From assembly GCA_015058145.1 (NCBI GenBank), contig SVCX01000010.1, positions 1 through 37,814 on the forward strand: a stretch of 37,814 nt of DNA, written 5' to 3'. The translations under genes were made by a program, and so were the position numbers. Positions 16,007-23,779 of this stretch are shown here, piece after piece. The first letter of the stretch is position 1. Each line of letters begins with the position of its first letter. Origin of the DNA: Clostridiales bacterium (GTDB lineage: Bacteria; Bacillota; Clostridia; Peptostreptococcales; Anaerovoracaceae). A model generated the notes under the pieces. That model had not been told where the DNA came from, searched no databases, and saw only the letters and a program-made list of their open reading frames with translations.

Positions 16007-16465
16007 ATGAATAGATTGAAAGAAGGGATCGTTGAGGTAGATGGTGTCGTGCTGACGCCGGAGACCACACTGAAAGATCTTGAGGACATCGGCATTGATA
16101 AAGCCGTGCAGCGTTTCCATGGAAATGCGTTTCTGGAAGTCATCTTCAACCATCCCATTGAAAATGATGGGGTGACGTTCAAAGTTTCGGTCAGAGCCTT
16201 AAAAAACGGCGAACAGATCATCATCCTGCTGGATCCGCAGTTCAACATGCCGATTCAGGATGCAATCAGCGAAAGCCGCGCCAAGCAGGAAGTCTGTGAA
16301 GAGTGGCTGAAGCGGAACATGGATGTTCCGCCGACGATAGATTCGGACAGCGGCATTAACTACGACTTTGACTGGGGTCACATCTTCAGCGCAGCCTCGG
16401 AACATATTCATTTCGGACACACCGAGGGATGCATTCATGTATGGTATGGAGAGTACCCTCGCTAA
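16007..16465 (+). CDS. Hypothetical protein
   Basis: The 152-residue product is soluble, with an N-terminal helical part and a C-terminal half rich in aromatic residues and histidines (YDFDWGHIF, HIHFGHTEGCIHVW). I recognise no family. AAAAGGAG precedes the ATG by seven bases. It sits 30 bases before the second SpoIIE phosphatase and probably shares its transcript, so a role in the same signalling path is possible. Confidence 0.7.
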   Translation: MNRLKEGIVEVDGVVLTPETTLKDLEDIGIDKAVQRFHGNAFLEVIFNHPIENDGVTFKVSVRALKNGEQIIILLDPQFNMPIQDAISESRAKQEVCEEWLKRNMDVPPTIDSDSGINYDFDWGHIFSAASEHIHFGHTEGCIHVWYGEYPR

Positions 16466-16495
16466 TCAGAAGAAAAGAAGGTATTTGGAGACAGT

Positions 16496-18259
16496 ATGAA
16501 ATCAAAGAAAAGAGGACTGATCCTTGAGGTCATTATCCTGTTCGCGTTTGGTACTCTGATGATCGGCATGTTCACCTACTTTACGCAGCAGGTGCTCACG
16601 GATTCCAGCATCAAGGGTCAGACCGAGAGAATGGCGTCCGATACGGCGGATATGACAATTGAGGCGATCAGAGAGTATCCTTCTTACAAGTGGCTCATTA
16701 CGTACTGGAGAGATCACGCGGAGGATATGAATGTTGAATATGACGTAGACTACAAAACCGGGGTGGGGACGAAAGCAAAAGCCGAAGCTCTCAGCAGGGC
16801 ACATCCGGATGTTGCCTTGAAGTATGCGACAACGGAGCAGATTGAATCCTGGTCGGCCGAGGATCAGAAACGATATGCCGAAGTAGCCTATACTTGGCTG
16901 ATCACGAGAATCGACCAGATTAAAAGTTCCAATGAAATCGCATTCCTGTTCTGCATTCTGACGGATTCAACATACAAGAACCAGTTTTTCCTGTTGAGCG
17001 GAGCCAGCCCGGGCGAGGAAAGAGGCACCAAGTTCGGAACAGTCTATACTCTGGGCGTTACGTCTGAAGTATCCGAGAGCCAGGAAAACGGCATGCGGGA
17101 TGCGCACAATCATGAGAGAAAACTTGTCGACGCCGGTAACTACGTTGACTACTACGTTGATGTCGAGCCCATCGGTGATGAAGAACTGATGATTGGCCTG
17201 ACCTATGATGTCACTGCACTCAACAAGGCCATCAGCAGAAGGACCTGGAACGGAACCATCATGGCTATGATTCTGGAACTTCTGCTGGCATGGGTCTGTC
17301 TGGCAATGATCTACCGTGTCGTGCTGCAGCCGCTTAAGACAGTTCAGGAGAACATACGCCTCTACATGAAAAATAAGGATAGCAAAAAAGTCTGCGAGAA
17401 TCTGGCGGAGATTACGTCCACCAACGAAATTGGTCAGCTGTCGAAAGATGTGGGCGATTTGACGATAGAAATAGACGAGCATCTGGAGCGTATTACGAAA
17501 ATCACGGGTGAGCAAGAAAGAATCAAGGCGGAACTGTCTCTTGCTACGAATATTCAGGCAGCGATGCTGCCGACCACTTTCCCGGCGTTTCCTGACCGTC
17601 TGGAATTTGATGTATATGCGACCATGGATCCGGCGAAAGATATCGGCGGTGACTTTTACAACTTTTTCCTGGTTGATGATGATCATCTTTGTTTGCTCAT
17701 TGCGGACGTTTCGGGCAAAGGCATCCCGGCGGCAATGTTCATGATGGCAGTCCAGATTATATTGAGAAACAATGGATCGTCAAGCAAATCTCCTGCGGAG
17801 ATCATGGAAGAAACCAACAACATGATTTGTTCGAACAACAAGGAAGATATGTTCGTAACGATATGGCTTGGCATTCTGGAGTTATCCACGGGCAAGCTTA
17901 CCGCATCGAACGCCGGTCATGAATATCCTGCAATCTGCAGGAAGGACGGGCAGTTTGAACTTCTCAAAGATGAGCACAGCATGATTGTTGGAGGCATTGA
18001 AGGACTGAAGTACAAAGAGTACGACCTGCAGATGGAACCAGGAGACAGGTTATTTGTCTACACGGACGGCGTACCGGAGGCAACAGATGCGGGCAATAAC
18101 ATGTTCGGTACAGACCGTATGATTACTGCATTGAACGAGGCGTCGGAAACGCCGATTGAGGTTCTGCAGAACGTCAGGAAAGCCGTTGATGATTTCACGT
18201 CCGGAGCAGAGCAGTTTGATGACCTGACGATGGTCTGCCTGCAGTATAAAGGAAACTAG
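16496..18259 (+). CDS. HAMP-SpoIIE (PP2C-type) serine phosphatase, membrane sensor (second copy)
   Basis: The 587-residue product has membrane segments at about 8-30 and 255-277 flanking an extracellular sensor, a HAMP domain (about 278-330), a short coiled coil and a SpoIIE phosphatase domain (about 360-585). Motifs are IGGDF (Asp386), ADVSGKGIPAA, NAGHEYP, YTDGVPEA and EQFDDLTM. The catalytic half is closely similar to the 7466 protein, but the sensor halves share little, so the two probably read different signals into related or shared targets. GGAGACAGT precedes the ATG. Confidence 0.93.
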   Translation: MKSKKRGLILEVIILFAFGTLMIGMFTYFTQQVLTDSSIKGQTERMASDTADMTIEAIREYPSYKWLITYWRDHAEDMNVEYDVDYKTGVGTKAKAEALSRAHPDVALKYATTEQIESWSAEDQKRYAEVAYTWLITRIDQIKSSNEIAFLFCILTDSTYKNQFFLLSGASPGEERGTKFGTVYTLGVTSEVSESQENGMRDAHNHERKLVDAGNYVDYYVDVEPIGDEELMIGLTYDVTALNKAISRRTWNGTIMAMILELLLAWVCLAMIYRVVLQPLKTVQENIRLYMKNKDSKKVCENLAEITSTNEIGQLSKDVGDLTIEIDEHLERITKITGEQERIKAELSLATNIQAAMLPTTFPAFPDRLEFDVYATMDPAKDIGGDFYNFFLVDDDHLCLLIADVSGKGIPAAMFMMAVQIILRNNGSSSKSPAEIMEETNNMICSNNKEDMFVTIWLGILELSTGKLTASNAGHEYPAICRKDGQFELLKDEHSMIVGGIEGLKYKEYDLQMEPGDRLFVYTDGVPEATDAGNNMFGTDRMITALNEASETPIEVLQNVRKAVDDFTSGAEQFDDLTMVCLQYKGN

Positions 18260-18273
18260 CGAGGCGGATTACA

Positions 18274-18408
18274 ATGCGTGATGACAACAGATTAAATTAT
18301 GACGAGCGCAGAGAACACAATAAGGCACGGGCGCGCAAGATGGTTCTGGTCATGGGCGTCGCATGTGTTTTGTTCGTACTGGCGATGATCGTCGAAGTAT
18401 ATTTGTAG
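18274..18408 (+). CDS. 44-residue single-pass membrane miniprotein
   Basis: A short reading frame begins at ATG 18274 with AGGCGG upstream and ends at TAG 18408. The product has a strongly charged N-terminal half (DERREHNKARARK) and one membrane helix (about 23-42), giving a cytosolic-N topology. It begins 14 bases after the phosphatase stop, so it is probably translated from the same mRNA and may be an accessory subunit. Confidence rests on spacing, SD and composition only. Confidence 0.65.
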   Translation: MRDDNRLNYDERREHNKARARKMVLVMGVACVLFVLAMIVEVYL

Positions 18409-18415
18409 TAAAAGA

Positions 18416-18853
18416 ATGTCAATCATAGATAAGTACGCGGAATACAAAGTCAACAGGAGCAGTCAGGGAGATATGGTCTTCCGAAGAATCTGGGACCCAA
18501 ATTTCCTGACGCCGGACATCTTCTTTGTAATGGATGAAATCGGGGAAAAGCAGGTCCTGCGGAAGTTTCATACAACTTCCGGCGTGCCGGCATACTGCGG
18601 GACTTACCATGTGATTTTCAAGACGGAGGATATGGACAGATTCTGCCTGATCATGCGCCGCATCAGGAATGAATGGGCTGTGTCGGCGGAGTATGAGAAT
18701 AAGACGGAGTTCGAGGAGAATACTTATATCGTTGCGGAATACTATCCCGGAACCCACAGCAGGATCTATCTGAAGGGGCTCAGCGAACAGGCCTTAGACC
18801 GCGTCATCCGCAAATACGAATGTAAAACCAGAAAAAAATTAACGATGAAATAG
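18416..18853 (+). CDS. Hypothetical protein
   Basis: The 145-residue product is soluble, with mixed alpha/beta character and many aromatic residues (FRRIWDPNFLTPDIFFV, GTYHVIFK, AEYYPGTHSRIYLKG). No family is recognised. The start lies seven bases after the miniprotein stop, with only a weak AGTAAAAG before it, so translation is likely coupled to the upstream gene. It belongs to the phosphatase transcript by position. Confidence 0.65.
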   Translation: MSIIDKYAEYKVNRSSQGDMVFRRIWDPNFLTPDIFFVMDEIGEKQVLRKFHTTSGVPAYCGTYHVIFKTEDMDRFCLIMRRIRNEWAVSAEYENKTEFEENTYIVAEYYPGTHSRIYLKGLSEQALDRVIRKYECKTRKKLTMK

Positions 18854-18874
18854 AGGAGAAAGGACATTACCAAT

Positions 18875-19357
18875 ATGCTTAGATACAGAATTTGCGATCA
18901 GAGAGACTGCAGCGTGTGGGTGGAACTCAACAGAGCCTTTATGAGAGAAGAGGTCAACGACAATGAGTTCTGGAATGAAGCCGATAAACTGACAATCAAT
19001 GAGTTCAGAGAACTCTTTGCGGAAGGAATGGAGGCCAATGAACACGTGAAGTTCCTTTTGTTCGAAGAAGATGAGGAACCGGTCGGTTTCGCGAATCTCA
19101 TGATTTCCTTCAGCGTGTGGTCCCATGGGAAAGTCATGATCATCGATGACTTCTACTTCAGACCGGGCGAAAGAGGTAGAGGCAACGGCAGAGTTGCCAT
19201 GCAGATGATTGAGGAATACGCCAAAGAACAGGGCTGCAGACGCATCCAGCTTCATGCAGAGACAACGAATCCGGACGCCATTGAATTCTACAAGGCAATT
19301 GGATATATGCTGGCTGACATGAAATTCTGCGTCAAGTATCTGGAAAAAGAGGTCTAA
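18875..19357 (+). CDS. GNAT family N-acetyltransferase
   Basis: The 160-residue product has GNAT motif A (RPGERGRGNG) for acetyl-CoA binding followed by an amphipathic helix and the motif B region NPDAIEFYKAIGY. It transfers an acetyl group from acetyl-CoA to an amine; the acceptor is unknown. GAGGAGAAAGG lies upstream of the ATG. A membrane miniprotein follows after three bases. Confidence 0.9.
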   Translation: MLRYRICDQRDCSVWVELNRAFMREEVNDNEFWNEADKLTINEFRELFAEGMEANEHVKFLLFEEDEEPVGFANLMISFSVWSHGKVMIIDDFYFRPGERGRGNGRVAMQMIEEYAKEQGCRRIQLHAETTNPDAIEFYKAIGYMLADMKFCVKYLEKEV

Positions 19358-19360
19358 GTT

Positions 19361-19534
19361 ATGAGAAAGAACTTTCTGCACTGGTTCGCGTTCTGCATCG
19401 CGCTGGGTGTGTTATTCGTTGCGGGACTGATACTGTTTGGACTCATCGAAGTGGAGCACAAAGGGAGAGTTATCCTTTTGGTACTGCTGGCCTTCGCAAT
19501 TATCTATATGAATTTCAGAAACTCAAAAAGTTAG
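19361..19534 (+). CDS. 57-residue two-helix membrane miniprotein
   Basis: The frame from ATG 19361 to TAG 19534 encodes two hydrophobic helices (about 8-27 and 36-52) joined by a short polar turn with EVEHKGR. It starts three bases after the acetyltransferase stop; AAAGAGGT just upstream is the SD. Its stop codon overlaps the stop of the convergent radical SAM gene within four bases (TTAG, 19531-19534). Function unknown. Confidence 0.65.
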   Translation: MRKNFLHWFAFCIALGVLFVAGLILFGLIEVEHKGRVILLVLLAFAIIYMNFRNSKS

Positions 19535-20379
19535 CAGTTCCCCGTATAGACATAGCGCAGTTTCTCCCGCGCGGTTTCCGCGAGACGGTAGATGTGTGAC
19601 ACGTCCGTCGCGCTGCGGTCCGTCATATGGAACTGTGGGAAAAACCTTGAGATGTGAAGCGGAATGGATTCGCCGGCAGGAAGAGCGGCAATCCAACCGG
19701 TCAGCTCACGCATCTCGTCCATACTATCGTTTTCATCGGGAATAATCAGCGTCGTCAGCTCCACATGGCAGCCGGCGGCGGCTTTTTTTATGAAAGAAAG
19801 AACCTGCTCAAGATTTCCGCCGAGCAGATTGGAATAGAAGTGTTCCGAGAACCCTTTTAAATCGATATTCATCGCATCAATGAAAGGCAATAGTTCATCC
19901 AGCACCGCTTCTTCAGCAGTGCCGTTCGTCACTAAGACATTCTTCATCCCTTGCTTATGGATCAGCTTCGCCGTATCGCGCACATATTCGTATCCAATCA
20001 GGGGCTCATTATAGGTGAATGCAACGCCAATATTCCCCCTGTTTCGATATCTGACTGCAATTTCAGTCAGTTCTTCAGGGCTGATATAATCCGCCATTCC
20101 GGCAAATCTCATGGCTTCCTCCGACCAGGAGATGGAATGATTCTGGCAGAAGGGGCAACGCAGATTGCAGCCATAGCTCCCAACAGAGACAATCAAACTG
20201 CCCGGATGAAAACGAGCCAAAGGCTTCTTTTCAATGGGATCTAAGGCGATAGACGTGACGCGCCCATAGTTTCCTGCGATGATTTTGTTGTCTTTGCAGA
20301 TACGTCCGCCGCAGAAGCCGGATTTGCCCTCAGGAATGGAACAATGCCGGAAACAGACGTCGCATACAGCTTTACACAT
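19531..20379 (-). CDS. amrS: AmmeMemoRadiSam system radical SAM enzyme
   Basis: The 282-residue product has an N-terminal cysteine cluster (CDVCFRHCSIPEGKSGFCGG) and the radical SAM signature CNLRCPFC with Cys71, Cys75 and Cys78 binding the 4Fe-4S cluster. The short length and N-terminal cysteines mark the AmrS branch (PflA-like fold), whose partner proteins are Memo and AMMECR1; the reaction is not settled. GAGGTGATC precedes the ATG. The start overlaps the end of the Memo-AMMECR1 gene by eight bases, so the two are made together. Confidence 0.93.
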   Translation of the reverse strand: MCKAVCDVCFRHCSIPEGKSGFCGGRICKDNKIIAGNYGRVTSIALDPIEKKPLARFHPGSLIVSVGSYGCNLRCPFCQNHSISWSEEAMRFAGMADYISPEELTEIAVRYRNRGNIGVAFTYNEPLIGYEYVRDTAKLIHKQGMKNVLVTNGTAEEAVLDELLPFIDAMNIDLKGFSEHFYSNLLGGNLEQVLSFIKKAAAGCHVELTTLIIPDENDSMDEMRELTGWIAALPAGESIPLHISRFFPQFHMTDRSATDVSHIYRLAETAREKLRYVYTGNC

Positions 20380-21775
20380 GTCTGATCACCTCGAATCGCT
20401 GCAGTTTGACAGATTCAAACTTATGTATACCGGCCTTTTGTTTCGCAATTGCAATCTGCTGTTCCACTGTTTCGACGCCTTCCAGGTCAGGAAGCAGTAG
20501 GCCGCGCTTGCCGAGGCTGCTTACGATGACGCCGTACTTCTTAACATCTAATTCCTCCTCAGATTGGATATCCTCCGGTTCTCCCAGCACATCCACGTTA
20601 ATTTCCAGCCACTGGAGTTCCTTCGGGCTGATTGCAGGGAAACGTGGGTCGCTTGTCGACGCGCTAATGGCGTTGTTGATGATTTCCTGGGCTACACAGT
20701 CCGTCGTAGGCCCGATGGTGCCGATGCAGCCGCGCAGGGCACCGTTTTTGTGGATGGAAACAAAAGCCCCGGCGCGTGTATTCAACATTTCCTCCGGTAG
20801 ATTTTCTGGCACAGGGATTCGCTCACGTTTCAGAATATAACTTTCCAGTGACTGCCGCGCCAGCTGAACATAGGCGTCAGACTGTGCACGTCTGTCCGCC
20901 GCCTCTGCCTCCATGCGCTGCAGGTATTGGCCCAGGAAACGGCGGTTTTCATCCGCCCCTTTAGGATAAAAAGTACAGATGCCGTACCCGACGCCGGTCA
21001 CATCCTGATGGGACAGAGCTTTGGCGTCTACAGCTATGCCATCAAAGGCGCCTGCCATAATCACGAAAGAGCGGTGCCCGCATTCAGCTGCGTTCTCGCA
21101 GAAGCTTTCGCTAAAATCAAAGAGCTCGCCAAAGGCACCGCGTCCGCAGACGTCCATGATGCGCGCATCGTATTCCGGACCTTCTTCCGCGTACCCATAC
21201 GGGCCATACTCTTGTAGCTTATGTGATAAGTCACCGCTGGCAACGAAGACCGCCTTGCGGCCGGTATTCTCAACGGCGGAGTGAATAATCTGTCCGAGGC
21301 GGTAGTGATCCGTCAGGGGAAGAGCGGACAAGCCGATTCTGATGAGTTTAAATTCTTTGCTCTTATTATGCCGTTCGTAAGCCTTCTCAATGAACCAGAG
21401 AGGCACCATGACGGCGTGGTCCAGAGTTTTATCGCGTTCGCCGAGGGTTCCCGCAGGGAAATCATTTGCATTTGCTAGGCTGCAGATCTCATCGACGAGT
21501 TCTTTATCATAGGTCACATCAAACTGTTCCTCAGGAGCGCCGAAACCGGCAAAGGATCCGCCGGCGCGGTTTCCCGGTGAGATGTGGAAGTAGTCCGCGT
21601 ACATAACAGAGTGGGGTGTCGTGATAATAATTGTCTCCGGATCCTGACGAATGATATCTTCTGCGACCTGTTCGTAGGCCTTTGTAGTCTCCGTAATCTG
21701 AGATTCACTGCCTCTGCCGATGGCGGGTACGATCATCGGCGGGTGGGGAACCATATATGCTGCTGTAATAGACAT
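20372..21775 (-). CDS. Fused Memo (class III extradiol dioxygenase-like) and AMMECR1 protein
   Basis: The 467-residue product joins a Memo/LigB-type domain (about 1-270) to an AMMECR1 domain (about 290-467). The Memo part shows its metal and active-site histidines in VPHPP (His11), TPHS, LDHAVMVP, GDLSH and ECGHRSF. The AMMECR1 part has the diagnostic LRGCIGT loop. These two are separate genes in many genomes (AmrB and AmrA). The start at 21775 follows AAAGGAGG; a longer reading to 21817 crosses that SD. It precedes and overlaps the radical SAM partner, forming a compact two-gene unit encoding all three system components. Confidence 0.93.
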   Translation of the reverse strand: MSITAAYMVPHPPMIVPAIGRGSESQITETTKAYEQVAEDIIRQDPETIIITTPHSVMYADYFHISPGNRAGGSFAGFGAPEEQFDVTYDKELVDEICSLANANDFPAGTLGERDKTLDHAVMVPLWFIEKAYERHNKSKEFKLIRIGLSALPLTDHYRLGQIIHSAVENTGRKAVFVASGDLSHKLQEYGPYGYAEEGPEYDARIMDVCGRGAFGELFDFSESFCENAAECGHRSFVIMAGAFDGIAVDAKALSHQDVTGVGYGICTFYPKGADENRRFLGQYLQRMEAEAADRRAQSDAYVQLARQSLESYILKRERIPVPENLPEEMLNTRAGAFVSIHKNGALRGCIGTIGPTTDCVAQEIINNAISASTSDPRFPAISPKELQWLEINVDVLGEPEDIQSEEELDVKKYGVIVSSLGKRGLLLPDLEGVETVEQQIAIAKQKAGIHKFESVKLQRFEVIRHV

Positions 21776-21807
21776 GATGATGCCTCCTTTATGCATTTTC
21801 TGTAATG

Positions 21808-21816
21808 ATTGTATCA
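21808..21816 (-). promoter_or_regulatory. Extended -10 promoter for the Memo-AMMECR1 operon
   Basis: On the minus strand it reads TGA followed by TACAAT, 33 bases before the start codon. It lies back to back with the plus-strand promoter at 21839. Confidence 0.55.
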
Positions 21817-21838
21817 TATTTCGGGATAAGGACGAATA

Positions 21839-21847
21839 TGGTATACT
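21839..21847 (+). promoter_or_regulatory. Extended -10 promoter for the YgjV-like gene
   Basis: TGG followed by TATACT; no good -35 hexamer, as usual for this promoter type in the window. Confidence 0.6.
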
Positions 21848-21902
21848 TAAACCGTCGATTTACATAGTGAAAGAGATAAATACAGAAAAAGGGACCCACT
21901 GA

Positions 21903-22481
21903 TTGAGCATGAGCATCCAGACAATTATTATCCAGGGAATCGGGTTTGCAGGACTGGCGTTGTTCGCGCTTTCTTTTCAGATAAAATCGAACAAAGCGCT
22001 TTACCTGGCCCAGACGCTGGGAAACTGTATGTTTGGGATCCAGTTTCTGCTTCTAGGTCAGCTCACCGGCTGTCTGAGCCTGTTTTTGCTCATCATCAGG
22101 AATCTGCTGCTGATGCATTATCAGGAATGTGCCTGGGTCAGATGGAAAGGATGGATTGCGTTGTTCTCCGTCTTCTTCATCGCCATTCTGGTCTTCACAT
22201 GGAACGGTCCAATCAGCATCCTGCCGTATCTGGCGGTGCAGGTCGGAACGATTATGTACTGGACCAACAACGCGCGGAATCTGCGTCTGGCCAATCTGTT
22301 CTGTGCTTCGCCGTGCTGGCTGATTTTTGACATTCTGGTCGGTTCAATCGGCGGAATCCTGAACGAATCGATATTGATGATTTCAATCATTGTTTCCATC
22401 TACAGATACGGATGGAAGAACCTCGGGCAGAATAAGTTTGGAGATGACGAGCAAAAGCAGGAAGCCCTGATGAAAGAATAA
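21903..22481 (+). CDS. YgjV family membrane protein
   Basis: The 192-residue product has six to seven hydrophobic segments and the early FALSFQIKSNKALYLAQTLGN region typical of the YgjV (Imp-YgjV) family, whose role is unknown. A TTG at 21903 sits about eight bases after AAAGGGA, and an ATG at 21909 two codons on is the alternative; spacing favours the TTG. It is followed after 22 bases by the class V aminotransferase-like gene. Confidence 0.83.
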   Translation: MSMSIQTIIIQGIGFAGLALFALSFQIKSNKALYLAQTLGNCMFGIQFLLLGQLTGCLSLFLLIIRNLLLMHYQECAWVRWKGWIALFSVFFIAILVFTWNGPISILPYLAVQVGTIMYWTNNARNLRLANLFCASPCWLIFDILVGSIGGILNESILMISIIVSIYRYGWKNLGQNKFGDDEQKQEALMKE

Positions 22482-22503
22482 AGTTAGTATTGGAGGTTGT
22501 GAA

Positions 22504-23778
22504 ATGGGTAAGGAATTCAAATTTGACGTAGAGGCCATCAGAGCGCAGTTCCCAGCTTGCAAGCTGGAAGTCGCCGGCGCACCAATTGCTTATCTGGACG
22601 GTCCCGGAGGGACGCAGGTTCCCCAGAGAGTGCTCGACCGCATTGTGAAATACATGGTTGAGGAGAACGCAAATGAAGGCGGCAACTTCAAAGCGGGAAG
22701 GCTAGGTGAAATTCTGGAGGACGAAGCACGGGAAGCCGCTGCGGATTTTCTGGGATGCGAGCCGGGAGAGATCGGGTTCAGCAACTCATCGACACAGAAC
22801 AATGTGAACTTTGCCCACGCATTGGCAAGAGGGCTTGAGCCGGGAGCGAAGATTCTGACCAATCAGCTGGAGCATCAGTGCAACTTCGCACCGTGGATTC
22901 ATCTTGGAATGGACGGTTTTAATACCGAAGTTGTGAAGATGGATACGGTGACCCAGCAGATCGACATGGACGACTTCAAGGCGAAACTGACGCCGGATAC
23001 AAAACTCGTTTCACTAAATTGGGCGTCCAATGGACTCGGCACCGTAACCGATGTCAAAAAGCTCATTACAATGGCGCATGAAGTTGGGGCGCTGACAGTG
23101 GTAGACGCCGTACACTATGCAGCGCACTTCCCAATCGACGTAAAAGACATTGATACAGACGTGTTGGTCTGTTCTGCTTACAAATGGTTCGGGCCGCACC
23201 TTGGCGTCATATACATGAAGAAGGACCTGATCGAGGAGTTGGGATTCTACAATGTCATGTGTGAAGACATCGCCACAGGCCCGCGCCGTTTCCACATGGG
23301 AACACCGCAGTACGAACTGCTGACAGGAATGACCGAGGCGGTCAACTTCATCGCTTCTGTTGGCGAGGAATACGCCGACTGTTTCGAAGAAAAACTGGTT
23401 GGCTTGGTAGGCAGAAGGAGAAACGTTGTCGCGGGTATGGAAGCCTTTGATCACTACGAAAGCGGCTTAGCCAAGCAGCTGCGCGAAGGATTGAGGGCCA
23501 TACCTGGCGTTCACGTGTTCGGACCTGCAGAAGGAGAAGCGAGAACACCGACCGTTGTGTTTACGCTGGATGGGTTTACGACAGATGAAGTGTCCCAGAT
23601 GCTGGGCGACAGGGGGATCAATTCATGGCACGGAGATTACTACGCTGTCCAGATCATGAAGGCCATGGGCGTCTATGATAAGGGCGGCATGGTGCGTCTG
23701 GGCCTGGCGCCTTACGTAACCCAAAGCGATATCGATCGTACGTTATACGCAGTGAGACAGCTCGCTGCCGGAGCATAA
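22504..23778 (+). CDS. Cysteine desulfurase-like class V aminotransferase (VC1184-type)
   Basis: The 424-residue product is a fold-type I PLP enzyme: STQNN phosphate loop, VVDAVHYAAH with the ring-stacking aspartate, and SAYKWFGPH with Schiff-base Lys227. In true SufS/CsdA desulfurases a catalytic Cys lies in the C-terminal domain; here the matching stretch is SWHGDYYA (about 374-381) with no Cys. This matches the VC1184 subfamily, annotated as desulfurase-like but with unknown substrate. GGAGG precedes the ATG. One base separates its stop from the next start, so the dehydrogenase is co-translated. Confidence 0.88.
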   Translation: MGKEFKFDVEAIRAQFPACKLEVAGAPIAYLDGPGGTQVPQRVLDRIVKYMVEENANEGGNFKAGRLGEILEDEAREAAADFLGCEPGEIGFSNSSTQNNVNFAHALARGLEPGAKILTNQLEHQCNFAPWIHLGMDGFNTEVVKMDTVTQQIDMDDFKAKLTPDTKLVSLNWASNGLGTVTDVKKLITMAHEVGALTVVDAVHYAAHFPIDVKDIDTDVLVCSAYKWFGPHLGVIYMKKDLIEELGFYNVMCEDIATGPRRFHMGTPQYELLTGMTEAVNFIASVGEEYADCFEEKLVGLVGRRRNVVAGMEAFDHYESGLAKQLREGLRAIPGVHVFGPAEGEARTPTVVFTLDGFTTDEVSQMLGDRGINSWHGDYYAVQIMKAMGVYDKGGMVRLGLAPYVTQSDIDRTLYAVRQLAAGA

Positions 23779-23779
23779 A

